Positions 52,482-61,201 of a stretch of 64,000 nucleotides of DNA are shown one piece after another. The position numbers were made by a program, and so were the translations under genes. Location: positions 1,984,001 to 2,048,000 of the forward strand of contig NZ_CP095078.1 of NCBI RefSeq assembly GCF_022919075.1, in the 5' to 3' direction. Source of the stretch: Nocardioides sp. W7. GTDB taxonomy: Bacteria; Actinomycetota; Actinomycetes; Propionibacteriales; Nocardioidaceae. The notes below the pieces were generated by a model. The model did not search any database, had not been told where the DNA came from, and worked only from the letters and a program-made list of their open reading frames with translations. Each line of letters opens with the position of its first letter. Position 1 is the first letter of the stretch.

Positions 52482-53513
52482 TCACAAGCGACCGTCGTGC
52501 ACGGCCTGGGTCACCCACGGGATGACCTCGTCGAGCATCACGTCCAGGCTGGTGGTGCACTCGAAGCCGAGCACGTCCTTGGCCTTCTGCACGTCGGGGA
52601 CGCGCTTCTGGACGTCGTACTCGTAGGCCTCGTCGCTGACCAGGGTGAGCGGGGCGTCGCCCTTGATCTTCTTCCAGATGACCGCGGCGAGCTCGCGCAC
52701 GTTCGTGGACTCGGCCGTCGAGATGTTGAAGTCGTTGTTGTAGGCCGCGTCCTGGCTCATCGCCTCGACGATGCCCTTGGCGAGGTCGCCGCCGTAGGTG
52801 TAGTGGCGGACCTGGTTGCCCTCGCCCAGGATGTGCAGCGGGTCCTGGCCCTTGACGATCTTCTGCACGATGTCGGGCACGACGTGGCTCATGGCGAGCT
52901 TCACGTTGCCGGAGGCGACCTCGACGTCGCCCAGGGCCCGGCCCTCGCCGATGCCGACGCAGTTGAAGGGCCGCACGACCGTGTAGGGCAGCTTGTACTG
53001 GTCCCAGGCCGCCTTCGCGAAGTACTCCACCGCGAGCTTCTGGAAGCCGTACGACGACAGCGGCGGCGGGATCTTCCGCTCGTCGCCCTCCTTCGAGGGC
53101 CAGTGCTCGGTGGACTCGAAGACCATCGAGGAGGAGAGGTAGGTGACCTTCTTCAGCTTGCCGTGCTGCATCGCCTCGATCGCGGCGTCGCAGGACGAGG
53201 CCATGATCCGCTCGTTGGTGGCCAGCAGGTCGTAGGCGTAGGCGTGGAAGTAGGAGATGCCACCGATCAGCGCCGCGCCGGCGACGAAGTGGTCGCAGTC
53301 GGAGAGCAGCTTCTTCATGACGTCGGTGTTGCGGACGTCATCCTCGACGAAGTCGTAGTCGGGGTGGTTGTCGTAGGACTTCTCGACCTTGCCGTACTTC
53401 GAGTAGTTGTCGATTCCCCGGACGGCGTACCCGCGGCTCAGGAGCTCCTCGACGACGTAGCCGCCGATGAAGCCGGCGGAGCCGGAGACGAGGACCTTCT
53501 GCTGCTCAGACAT
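52482..53513 (-). CDS. NAD-dependent sugar epimerase/dehydratase
   Basis: A 343-residue extended SDR. The GxxGxxG motif is SGSAGFIGG (residues 11-17), the catalytic triad is Ser126-128, Tyr154 and Lys158 (YGFQK), and the substrate-binding RPFNCVGIGEG segment is present. It acts on nucleotide sugars as a 4-epimerase or dehydratase; which cannot be told by eye. It is in line with a glycosyltransferase (33 bases upstream) and a nucleotide-sugar dehydrogenase, so it probably supplies an activated sugar for the glycan made by this cluster. Confidence 0.9.
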   Translation of the reverse strand: MSEQQKVLVSGSAGFIGGYVVEELLSRGYAVRGIDNYSKYGKVEKSYDNHPDYDFVEDDVRNTDVMKKLLSDCDHFVAGAALIGGISYFHAYAYDLLATNERIMASSCDAAIEAMQHGKLKKVTYLSSSMVFESTEHWPSKEGDERKIPPPLSSYGFQKLAVEYFAKAAWDQYKLPYTVVRPFNCVGIGEGRALGDVEVASGNVKLAMSHVVPDIVQKIVKGQDPLHILGEGNQVRHYTYGGDLAKGIVEAMSQDAAYNNDFNISTAESTNVRELAAVIWKKIKGDAPLTLVSDEAYEYDVQKRVPDVQKAKDVLGFECTTSLDVMLDEVIPWVTQAVHDGRL

Positions 53514-53546
53514 GCGTGTGCTCTCTTCGTGTGGTTGCGGCGGCTA

Positions 53547-54314
53547 TCACTCGGCGGTGGCCTGGTAGTTGAGGGCGGCGATCCGGGCTGACTGCTCTGC
53601 GACCTGCTCGGGCGTGAGCGCCGGCCCGAAGGCGAAGCGGTACCACCGCAGATACTTGGGCAACCAGGTCTTGAGGTCAAAATTCGACTCGCCGACGGTA
53701 CGGTCCAGCCAGATGGTGGAGATCTCGGCCACCGGGCGTCGCAGCCGGCGCGCCTTGGCGGTCAGCTCGAGTCCGATCTCGAAGCCGCTGCGCGAGTGGA
53801 TGTCGACCTCGCGAACGAACTCGGTCGAGTAGGCCTTGAAGCTGTTGGTGGCGTCGCGGGTGCCGACCCGGCCGAAGATGCCGAGCGACTTCCCGGCGGT
53901 GCGGGAGATCAGGCCCTTCACGAGCGGGCCGCCGACCTGCTGACCGCCGGGGGAGTAGCGCGACGCGGCTGCGACCACCACGCCGCGGTCGACCAGGCGG
54001 GCGAGGGGGTCGATCTGTCGCGGGTCGTCGCTCCCGTCGGCCATGGTGACCACGACGACGGGCGTCGTGACCTGGGCGATGCCGTAGCGGATCGCGTTCG
54101 CCGGTCCGCGGCCGTAGGTGTTTACGGCGTACGTCAGCCGGGGCTCGTCGGCCTGGTAGGCCTCGATCACCGGGACCGTGGTGTCCTCGGGGAAGTCCAC
54201 GACCACGACGACGTGGCACTCGGAGTGGACCGAGTCGAAGATCCGGTCGAGGACGGGCACGATGTCGGCGCCCTCGTTGTAGGCGGGGATGACGACGGTG
54301 ACGGCGGTGGTCAT
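53547..54314 (-). CDS. Family-2 glycosyltransferase
   Basis: A 255-residue single-domain GT-A enzyme without membrane helices. TVVIPAYNEGADIVPVLDRI is the nucleotide-binding start, VVVDFPEDT and VVVTMADGSDDPRQID hold the acidic residues, and GPLVKGLISRTAGKSLG resembles dolichyl-phosphate mannose synthase-like proteins. It would transfer a sugar to a lipid or glycan acceptor. The ATG at 54314 overlaps the stop of the dehydrogenase gene (ATGA). A short patch near 53680 is less GC-rich, perhaps by chance. Confidence 0.88.
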   Translation of the reverse strand: MTTAVTVVIPAYNEGADIVPVLDRIFDSVHSECHVVVVVDFPEDTTVPVIEAYQADEPRLTYAVNTYGRGPANAIRYGIAQVTTPVVVVTMADGSDDPRQIDPLARLVDRGVVVAAASRYSPGGQQVGGPLVKGLISRTAGKSLGIFGRVGTRDATNSFKAYSTEFVREVDIHSRSGFEIGLELTAKARRLRRPVAEISTIWLDRTVGESNFDLKTWLPKYLRWYRFAFGPALTPEQVAEQSARIAALNYQATAE

Positions 54315-55522
54315 ACGGTCGTGCCCCGGCCGAGGAGGTTCCAGATGTCGACGACCTGCTTGTCGCCGGTGTCGAGGCCGCGGTACGCGCGGTGCGGGGC
54401 GGCCAGGATCAGCACGTCGGCCCGTTCCAGGACCTCCTCCAGCGGCAGCAGGGTGTCGTCGACCGTCACGTGGGGGTCGGTGCACAGCACCTCGGCCGCG
54501 CGGAACTCCAGGATCCGCTTCAGCTTGTAGGACAGGCTCGACCGGATGTCGTCGCTCTCGCCCTTGAACGCCATCCCGAGGATGCCGACCCGGAGGTTCT
54601 CCAGGTCGAGCTTCTTCTCCAGGTGGGTGACGACGTACAGCGGGAGACCTTCGTTGACGAGCATCGCCGAGTGGCCCAGGACGAAGGAGTTGTCGCTGAA
54701 GGCGGCCAGCTGCATCGTGTCCTTGAACAGGCACGGCCCGGCCGCGAACCCGGCACCCGGCATGTCGGCCGCGCGGGGGTAGTCGTGGGACAGCGCGCTG
54801 CGGATCCGCTCGAAGTCGAGGCCGTGGTCGTTGGCCATCACGAAGAACTGGTTGGCCGCGGCGAACTTGATGTAGCGCCAGGTGTTCGTGAACAGCTTCG
54901 CCAGCTCGGCCTCCTCCGGCTCGAGCTCGACGATCTGGTCGGTGAGGTTGCCGAAGAGCTTTCCGGCGCGGTCGCGCACGCCCTGCGAGCGTCCGGAGAC
55001 GATCTGCGGGAGGGAGTACAGCTCGGTCATCGCCTTGCCCTCGGCGATCCGCTCGGGGCAGAAGGCGACCTCGACCTCGACGCCACGGCGCTCGAAGAGA
55101 CGCTCCACGTTGCGGGTGACCCCGGGATAGACCGTGCTCCGCAGCACCACCAGCTGGCCGTCGCGGTAGTGCTCGATGGCGCCCTCGATGGACCGACCCA
55201 CCGCGTGCGGGTTGGGATTGAGGTGCTCGTCGACCGGGGTGCCGACCACGATGACGACGGCCGCAGCCCGGGCGATCACGGCCGGGTCGGTGGTGGCGTG
55301 CAGGAGGTCGTCGGCCAGGCCCTTGCGGAGCACGTCGAGCGCGCCGTCCTCCTGGAAGGGCAGCTCACCGGCGTTGACGGTGTCGACGGCGGCCTGGTTG
55401 ATGTCGTAGATGCCGACCCGCATGCCGCGCGATGCGAACGCGATCGCCAGCGGGAGACCGACATGGCCGCAGCCGCCGACCACCACGGCGTCGAGATCGA
55501 AGGGTCCGCTCGACTCCGTCAC
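54311..55522 (-). CDS. Nucleotide-sugar dehydrogenase (UDP-Glc/ManNAc 6-dehydrogenase family)
   Basis: A 403-residue enzyme that oxidises the C6 alcohol of a UDP-sugar to a carboxylate with two NAD. The N-terminal Rossmann motif is VVVGGCGHVGLPLAIAFASRG. Catalytic Cys264 lies in AGPCLFKDT, and the C-terminal domain has LGMAFKGESDDIRSS. The family form with VGTPVDEHLNPNPHAVGRSIE suggests a UDP-N-acetyl-mannosamine/glucosamine type, but this is not certain. It is the first gene of the leftward polysaccharide operon. The GTG start at 55522 has GGGAG upstream. Confidence 0.9.
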   Translation of the reverse strand: MTESSGPFDLDAVVVGGCGHVGLPLAIAFASRGMRVGIYDINQAAVDTVNAGELPFQEDGALDVLRKGLADDLLHATTDPAVIARAAAVVIVVGTPVDEHLNPNPHAVGRSIEGAIEHYRDGQLVVLRSTVYPGVTRNVERLFERRGVEVEVAFCPERIAEGKAMTELYSLPQIVSGRSQGVRDRAGKLFGNLTDQIVELEPEEAELAKLFTNTWRYIKFAAANQFFVMANDHGLDFERIRSALSHDYPRAADMPGAGFAAGPCLFKDTMQLAAFSDNSFVLGHSAMLVNEGLPLYVVTHLEKKLDLENLRVGILGMAFKGESDDIRSSLSYKLKRILEFRAAEVLCTDPHVTVDDTLLPLEEVLERADVLILAAPHRAYRGLDTGDKQVVDIWNLLGRGTTV

Positions 55523-56230
55523 GATTGTTCACACTCCCGTAGGTCTTTCGTGGTCGACATGGGCGATCGGCGCCACGCCGACGGTCATTCTAGGGGCTGG
55601 GCGTCGTTCGCCGAAGTCCGCCGCGAGCCCTCGGCCGCGCCGTCGGGCGCCTCCGGGTGTTCGGTCCGAGGCCGTTCGGGTGCGGCAGCGGGCGCATAGG
55701 GGCGAACCGAGTGCCGCGCGTGGCTCGCAGCGGGTCGCGTGGCGATCCGGCGGCCGTGGCGGCTCTGGTCCGCGTGAGATCGACGCTCAGCATGTGGACA
55801 TCCGGTCAGGTCCGCGTGACGGAGGAGCCGAGCTCGGGGTCGTACGTCCCGAAGCTATCGGTCGCCCGTGTCCCGGTCGTAGACCGAGCAGGTCCGGTCG
55901 AGGCGGCGGCGGGGATCCACGTCGGACGTTCACGTTCCCTCCGGGCTCGACACGCCGACAGCGGCGCGAACGCCCGCAGCATCGTGATTTCCGTGTCCCC
56001 GACTCGGATTCGGGTGGTTCGCGCCTGTCGCACCGGGGCGGGTCGAGCTGTTCTCGCAGGTGGGAGGGGCGGGCCATCCGTGCTGTCGAGGCGGCTGCCG
56101 GGGAGGCCGACGACGGCCTGCCCGCGTCGCCTGCGACGACGGCTACGTCAGCGCGACAATGCCGCCGTCCGTAAGCCGGAAGCTCGACATTGGAGCGGAG
56201 AGCCCGTTCGATGTTGGATAATCCTGCGGC
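55523..56230. other. Gene-free 0.7-kb region between divergent glycan genes
   Basis: No convincing gene is seen. Frames open on the plus strand here translate to arginine/serine/proline-rich sequence of low credibility. The right end carries a GATAAT hexamer (56217-56222), eight bases before the methyltransferase ATG, a likely -10. The left side must contain the promoter of the polysaccharide operon, but I cannot point to it. It may be remains of lost genes or a long control region. Confidence 0.5.
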
Positions 56231-56908
56231 ATGACCGAGTCCGCAGACGCCGATGACCTGATCCGCATCTATCGCCAGCGTTTCGACGACCGCGATCTCG
56301 ACAACAAGCTCGTGCTGTGGAAGGTCCTCGTGGAGGACTTCTTCCAGCGCTACGTGCCGCAGGACGGGACCGTGGTCGACCTCGGCGCCGGCAACTGCGA
56401 GTTCGTCAACCAGGTGCGGGCAGCCCGACGGATCGCCGTCGACCTCAACCCCGACACCGTCCGGCTCGCCTCGCCCGGGGTCGAGGTGCTGACAACCCGC
56501 TCCGACGACATGAGCGCGCTCGAGGACGGCTCTGTCGACACCGTCTTCACCTCGAACTTCTTCGAGCACCTGCCGAGCAAGGACGACCTGATGACGACGC
56601 TGGCCGAGTGCCGTCGGGTCACCCGGGTGGGTGGCCGGATCGTCATCCTGATGCCGAACATCCGCTACGTCGGTGGCCGCTACTGGGACTACCTCGACCA
56701 CCACCTGCCGCTCACCGACGCCAGCGTGGCGGAGGCGCTGGACATCTCGGGCTACACCGTCGACGAACAGGTCGGCCGCTTCCTGCCCTACACCGTCAAG
56801 GACGCTCGGTTCGAGGTGCGTCCGTTCATGGTCCGCAACTACCTGAGGATCCGGCCGGCCTGGCGTGTCTTGGGCCAGCAGATGCTGGTCGTCGGCAGCC
56901 GTCTCTGA
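56231..56908 (+). CDS. Class I SAM-dependent methyltransferase
   Basis: A 225-residue methyltransferase. The SAM motif is TVVDLGAGNCEFVNQV, followed by AVDLNPDTVRLA, VDTVFTSNFFEHLPSKDDL and VGGRIVILMPNIRYVGGRYWDYLDHHLPL. The YVGGRYWDYLDHHLPLT segment is common in methyltransferases of O-antigen and similar clusters. It lies beyond the operon start on the other strand, and probably methylates a sugar of the same glycan. The GATAAT -10 eight bases before the ATG suggests a very short leader. Its stop is one base away from the convergent flavoprotein stop. Confidence 0.88.
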   Translation: MTESADADDLIRIYRQRFDDRDLDNKLVLWKVLVEDFFQRYVPQDGTVVDLGAGNCEFVNQVRAARRIAVDLNPDTVRLASPGVEVLTTRSDDMSALEDGSVDTVFTSNFFEHLPSKDDLMTTLAECRRVTRVGGRIVILMPNIRYVGGRYWDYLDHHLPLTDASVAEALDISGYTVDEQVGRFLPYTVKDARFEVRPFMVRNYLRIRPAWRVLGQQMLVVGSRL

Positions 56909-56909
56909 G

Positions 56910-59381
56910 TCAGACCCTGTGGTTGGCGACCATCCGTCGGGCGGGGTCGAGCTGGGTCCGCAGGTGTGCCAGCCGCGCCCAGTCCTCGCCGTCGAAGAAC
57001 GTGCTCGTGTCGACGGCGCTCTCCGCGAAGGTCGGGACCAGGCTGGCCTGGGACCAGGGCGCCATCGCCGCGACCACGGCCTGCGCAGCGGCGCGGCCGG
57101 CCACCGCGGCCTCGGGGAACGGGGCGATCGCGACGCAGTACAGCGCGTAGCTGCCGGGGACGTGTGACACGGCGCCGCCGCCCTCGACCGGCCGCGCGAA
57201 CGCGCCGCCGAGGTGCCGCAGCTCCGCGAACATCAGCCCGCTCGCCGTGCCGGGACCGACCTGGCCGAGGAAGGCGTCGATCGCCGCGTCGGTCAGCTCG
57301 CCCAGCACGCTGTGGTCGGAGACCGCCGGGGTCGGGGCCGGCGGGTCCATGTGCACCTCCAGCATCGCCGCGGAGGGGATCCGGCCGAAGGTGTCCAGCT
57401 CGGGGTCCAGGGCCCGCAGCGGCGCCAGCACCTCGGCGGCCTGCTGGTCGTCCTCCAGGACGGCGCCGTCGATGATCATCAGGCTCCGGCCGCTGAGGAA
57501 CGGCGGCAGCTCGGGCAGCGGCGGGAAGCTCATCACCCGCAGCGAGGTGGTGGCCGACTCCGGTGCCTCGCGGGTCCAGGCCGCCCAGGCGCGGACGACC
57601 TCGGGAGCCCGCTCGACGTCCCAGAGCAGCATGCCGGCGTACACGTTGGCGTACGGGAGCAGCTCGAGCTCCATGCCGACCACGACGCCGAGGTTGCCGC
57701 CGCCCCCGCGCACCGCCCAGTACAGGTCGGCGTGCTCGGCGGCGTCGGCGCGCACGAGCGAGCCGTCGGCGGTGACCACCTCGACGGCGCGGACCGAGTT
57801 CGCCGCGACGCCGTGCCTGCGGCCGTAGAAGGAGAGTCCGCCCGAGAGGGCGTAGCCCGCCACCGCGACGTCGGGCGCGCTGCCGTGCAGCGCCGTCAGG
57901 CCGTACGGCGCGGCCGCCGCCACGACGTCCTGCCACAGCGTGCCGCCGACCACCGACGCGGTCCGCGAGGGGGCGTCGACGCTGACGCCGGTCAGTGAGG
58001 AGAGCCGCACGATCACGACCTCGGAGAGGTCCTGCTCCGCGAGGGCGGAGGCGCCGTGGCCGGTGCTCTGCGGCGCGACCCGGAGGCCGGCCGAGACGGC
58101 GGCGCGGACCACCGCGACCACCTCGGCGACCGAGGTCGGGATCGCGACCGCGGCGGGTCGCTGGTCGACGGCGAGGTTCCAGGCCTGGCGCGCGACGTCG
58201 TACCCGGGGTCGCCGGGCAGGTGGACCTCGCAGGCCCCGCGCAGGGTGGCGGCGGGGGAGGAGGGGGTGGCGATGGACATGCGGGTTCCTTGGGTCTGGT
58301 CGGGGTGACTCGTGCTGGAGCTCGGGTGGGGGGTTCTGTTGGGGTTCGTGCGGGGGTTCGTGCGGGGCAGCCAGTCGCGCTCGACCGGGCCGCCGCCCCA
58401 GGCCGGGTCGACCCGGAGCAGCCGGTCGGTCGCGAGGAACCCGAGCTGGAGCTCCTTGTCCATCGCGTCGAACGGCGGTACCTGCGAGGCGTGCGTCCGG
58501 ATCGCCTGCCACCGGAGATCGAGCAGGTCGGCGACGTCGACGATCGTGGTGATCGCCTCGTCCGGCGTACCGAGCTCGGCTCCGGTGAACTCGCGCATCA
58601 GGACACGCGACAAGCAGGACAGATACGTCGCAGCGGGACGTTCGGTTGCATGGTCCAGACCAGCGATCACCGCGTCGCGGACGGCGGCGTGGTCACGGTG
58701 GCCGTCGCTGGCGTCCAGGGTGACGACGACGTCCGGCCGGACCTCGTCCAGGTACGCCGTGACCCGCGCGCGCAGCTCGGCCGGGTCCGCCGCCGCCAGC
58801 GAGCCGGGCGCCGGGTCGCCGTCGACGCCGGAGTCGACGTACCCGAGCACCTCGACGCGCTCCACCCCGAGCAGGGCGCACGCCGAGCGCAGCTCCTGCT
58901 CGCGGACCGCAGGGAGGTCGCTCCGCGAGAGGCCGCTGCCGGGGGCGGGTTCGCCCAGGTCGCCGCGGGTGGCGCAGACGACGACGGTCCGGGCACCGTG
59001 GGCGCTCGCGTGGGCGAGCACCGAGCCGGTGCCGAAGGCCTCGTCGTCGGGGTGGGCGACCACGACGAGCAGTCGCGCCCAGAGCTCGGCCTCGATCGCG
59101 ACCTGCATCCCGGGGAGGGGCAGGTCACCCGGGACGACCTCGATGGCTGGATCGGCGCCGGTGGCCTCGAGCCGCTCGGTGAGCACGTCGCGTACGCCGG
59201 CGGCGGCGACCGGGTCGACGGCCAGGACCCGCAGGGTGGCCAGGTCGGCGGGCTCGCGGCCGCGGGCCGCCAGGGTGTCCTCGAGCCGGGCGAGGGAGAG
59301 TGCCAGCTGGGCGACGAGGTCGTCCTCGTGGAGCAGGCGTCCGGCGTCGTCGACGGGGCCGGTGAGGGAGATCGTGGTCAT
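56910..59381 (-). CDS. Fusion of PIG-L deacetylase and FAD-linked oxidoreductase
   Basis: One open frame of 823 residues joins two enzymes. The N-terminal part (about 1-335) is a LmbE/PIG-L zinc deacetylase with VVAHPDDE (His110, Asp112, Asp113) and DGHRDHAAV (228-231). A linker rich in Asn, Thr, Pro and Ser (about 338-367) follows. The C-terminal part (368-823) is a PCMH-type FAD oxidoreductase of the berberine-bridge kind (RVAPQSTGHGASAL, GGNLGVVVGMELEL). A possible internal ATG at 58280 with AAGGAACC upstream could start the second enzyme separately. I chose the ATG at 59381 with GAGGG. It diverges from a LuxR regulator. Confidence 0.8.
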   Translation of the reverse strand: MTTISLTGPVDDAGRLLHEDDLVAQLALSLARLEDTLAARGREPADLATLRVLAVDPVAAAGVRDVLTERLEATGADPAIEVVPGDLPLPGMQVAIEAELWARLLVVVAHPDDEAFGTGSVLAHASAHGARTVVVCATRGDLGEPAPGSGLSRSDLPAVREQELRSACALLGVERVEVLGYVDSGVDGDPAPGSLAAADPAELRARVTAYLDEVRPDVVVTLDASDGHRDHAAVRDAVIAGLDHATERPAATYLSCLSRVLMREFTGAELGTPDEAITTIVDVADLLDLRWQAIRTHASQVPPFDAMDKELQLGFLATDRLLRVDPAWGGGPVERDWLPRTNPRTNPNRTPHPSSSTSHPDQTQGTRMSIATPSSPAATLRGACEVHLPGDPGYDVARQAWNLAVDQRPAAVAIPTSVAEVVAVVRAAVSAGLRVAPQSTGHGASALAEQDLSEVVIVRLSSLTGVSVDAPSRTASVVGGTLWQDVVAAAAPYGLTALHGSAPDVAVAGYALSGGLSFYGRRHGVAANSVRAVEVVTADGSLVRADAAEHADLYWAVRGGGGNLGVVVGMELELLPYANVYAGMLLWDVERAPEVVRAWAAWTREAPESATTSLRVMSFPPLPELPPFLSGRSLMIIDGAVLEDDQQAAEVLAPLRALDPELDTFGRIPSAAMLEVHMDPPAPTPAVSDHSVLGELTDAAIDAFLGQVGPGTASGLMFAELRHLGGAFARPVEGGGAVSHVPGSYALYCVAIAPFPEAAVAGRAAAQAVVAAMAPWSQASLVPTFAESAVDTSTFFDGEDWARLAHLRTQLDPARRMVANHRV

Positions 59382-59467
59382 GGCAGAACCCTCGGCCGTG
59401 AACGGGGTCTCGGCCCATCCCGAGCGGGCGGGGAGTTCGGCGCCGTCGGAACTGGTGGTCTGGTCCA

Positions 59468-59481
59468 CCCAGATATCTGGG
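59468..59481. promoter_or_regulatory. Perfect 14-bp palindrome between the fusion gene and the LuxR gene
   Basis: CCCAGATATCTGGG is a perfect palindrome 38 bases before the chosen LuxR start and 87 bases before the fusion start. Its position and symmetry fit an operator for a dimeric LuxR-type protein controlling one or both genes. Confidence 0.6.
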
Positions 59482-59518
59482 ATGTGCGATCGGCGTCCTC
59501 GTGCCGACACTGGCTGGC

Positions 59519-60646
59519 ATGGCCCGAGGACTGACCGCCGAGCGCGTGCGACAGGACGTCGACGTCGTCGCGCGGGCCGGGCTCGACCTCGACGCCTTCC
59601 TGGAGGAGGCGGTGGAGTCGGTACGCCGGGCCGTCCCGTGGGCGGCCGCCTGCCTGGCCACGCACGACCCCGGCACGCACATGCTCACCAGCGCCCGCAA
59701 GTACGGCTTCGACCGCGACGCGAACGACCACGACCACGAGTTCGGGCTCATCGAGTACGGCACCGTCGAGCCGACCGCCTTCACCGAGCTCGCCGTCGCT
59801 GCGCGACCCGCGGCCGGCGTCCACCTGACGCACGGTGGCGAGATCGAGCGCTCCGGCCGGATGAGCTCGTTCATGGTGCCGAACTTCGGGTTCGGCGACG
59901 AGGTGCGGATGGTCTTCCGGGACGGGGCGCAGACCTGGGGTGCGATGGCGCTGTTCCGCGGCTCCGACGAGCCGCCGTTCGCCCCCGCCGACGTGGAGTT
60001 CCTGGCCTCGCTGTCGACGCAGTTCGCCCGCGGGGTCCGGACCGGCATGCTGACCCGGCTGGCCGACACCCCGCCGCCGGACTCACCCGCCGGGCCGGCC
60101 GTCCTCATCATCGGCTCCGACAACCAGGTCGCACAGATGAGCCTCGGCGCCGAGGCCAGAGTCGCCGACCTGATGGGCGGAGCGGCCGCCGGCGACCCGA
60201 TGGCTGTCATCGGCTCCCTCGTCGGTGCCGCGCGCCGCTACGCCCGGGGCGAGTCCAGCCTGCCTCCCCGGGCCAGGGTGCGTGCCGTGAGTGGGATGTG
60301 GCTGGTGGTGCACGCCGCCCCGCTGAGTTCCTTCGGGGACCGCGACGGGGACGTCGTGGTCACCATCGAGGAGGCCCGCCCGCCCGAGATCGTGACCCTG
60401 GTCGTGGCCGCCTTCGGGCTCACCCAGCGCGAGCGCGACGTCACCCAGCTGGTGCTGCAGGGCGTCGACACCAAGGAGATCGCGGCCACGCTGCACGTCT
60501 CGACGTACACCGTCCAGGACCACCTGAAGTCGGTCTTCGACAAGGCCGACGTGCGCAGCCGCCGCGAGCTGATCTCCCGGGTCTACTTCGACCAGTACGT
60601 CCCGCGGATGGGCTCCGAGCTCAGCCCCTCCGGCTGGTTCGCCTGA
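59519..60646 (+). CDS. LuxR family regulator with GAF-like sensor region
   Basis: A protein of about 375 residues. The N-terminal 180 residues form a GAF-like sensor domain (WAAACLATHDPGTHML, VFRDGAQTWGAMALFR, FLASLSTQFARGV). A central region follows, and the C-terminal 65 residues are a LuxR HTH (GLTQRERDVTQLVLQGVDTKEIAATLHVSTYTVQDHLKSV). It should activate transcription, probably of the divergent fusion gene. I list the ATG at 59519 (MARGLTAERV), with GACACT seven bases upstream as a possible -10. A GTG at 59501 would add six residues. No response-regulator receiver domain is present. Confidence 0.87.
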   Translation: MARGLTAERVRQDVDVVARAGLDLDAFLEEAVESVRRAVPWAAACLATHDPGTHMLTSARKYGFDRDANDHDHEFGLIEYGTVEPTAFTELAVAARPAAGVHLTHGGEIERSGRMSSFMVPNFGFGDEVRMVFRDGAQTWGAMALFRGSDEPPFAPADVEFLASLSTQFARGVRTGMLTRLADTPPPDSPAGPAVLIIGSDNQVAQMSLGAEARVADLMGGAAAGDPMAVIGSLVGAARRYARGESSLPPRARVRAVSGMWLVVHAAPLSSFGDRDGDVVVTIEEARPPEIVTLVVAAFGLTQRERDVTQLVLQGVDTKEIAATLHVSTYTVQDHLKSVFDKADVRSRRELISRVYFDQYVPRMGSELSPSGWFA

Positions 60647-60659
60647 CGAGGGCGTGGGG

Positions 60660-60749
60660 GAGTTTCATCGGTTAACCGATGAAACTCATGCTGGGACGAC
60701 GAAGCTTCATCGTCCAAGCGGGAGGTTTGTCGGCTAACCGATGAAACTC
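60660..60749. repeat. Triple-palindrome element between convergent genes
   Basis: Three symmetrical units stand in a row. The first, 60660-60687, is a perfect 28-bp palindrome with half-site GAGTTTCATCGGTT. The second, 60694-60715, is a 22-bp near-palindrome centred on GAAGCTTC with one mismatched pair. The third, 60722-60749, is a degenerate copy of the first that shares AACCGATGAAACTC. As RNA from either side it would form hairpins that could end transcription from both genes. Confidence 0.75.
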
Positions 60750-60765
60750 TCGCGGCCGGCTCGCC

Positions 60766-61170
60766 TCAAGCGGGGTCGACCGGTTCCAGCGTCAGGCTGA
60801 TCGAGTTGATGCAGTAGCGGTCGCCGGTGGGGGTGCCGTACCCGTCGGGGAAGACGTGGCCCAGGTGCGAGCCGCAGTTCGCGCAGCGGACCTCGACCCG
60901 CTTCATCCCGTGGGAGACGTCCTCGATGTACTCGATCGTGTCGCTGATCGGCTGGTAGAAGCTCGGCCAGCCGCAGCCGGAGTGGAACTTGGTGTCGGAC
61001 TCGAAGAGCTTGGACTGGCAGGCCTTGCAGCGGTAGATGCCGGTCGTCTCGATGTCGGTGTACTCGCCGGTGAAGGCGCGCTCGGTGCCGGCCTGACGGA
61101 GTACGGCGTACTCGTCGGGCGAGAGCTGCTCGCGCCACTCGGCGTCGGACTTCTCCACGTCGTAACCCAT
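60766..61170 (-). CDS. msrB: Peptide-methionine (R)-S-oxide reductase
   Basis: A 134-residue MsrB, which repairs the R form of methionine sulfoxide in proteins. The four zinc cysteines are present (Cys48, Cys51, Cys96, Cys99), catalytic Cys120 lies in RYCINSISL, and Cys66 in GCGWPSF is the likely resolving residue. Length matches single-domain MsrB. A TACGCT hexamer (61183-61178) seven bases before the ATG suggests a leaderless start. Its -10 lies back to back with that of the divergent LigD-type polymerase gene. Confidence 0.95.
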   Translation of the reverse strand: MGYDVEKSDAEWREQLSPDEYAVLRQAGTERAFTGEYTDIETTGIYRCKACQSKLFESDTKFHSGCGWPSFYQPISDTIEYIEDVSHGMKRVEVRCANCGSHLGHVFPDGYGTPTGDRYCINSISLTLEPVDPA

Positions 61171-61177
61171 GTCGTCC

Positions 61178-61195
61178 AGCGTACGGCGCTAGCGT
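61178..61195. promoter_or_regulatory. Back-to-back -10 boxes of msrB and the LigD-type gene
   Basis: TACGCT on the minus strand (61183-61178) and TAGCGT on the plus strand (61190-61195) are six bases apart. They lie seven and six bases before the msrB and ligD-type start codons. The spacer is only 31 bases, so the two transcripts are probably both leaderless and compete for polymerase. Confidence 0.5.
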
Positions 61196-61201
61196 GTGGC
61201 C

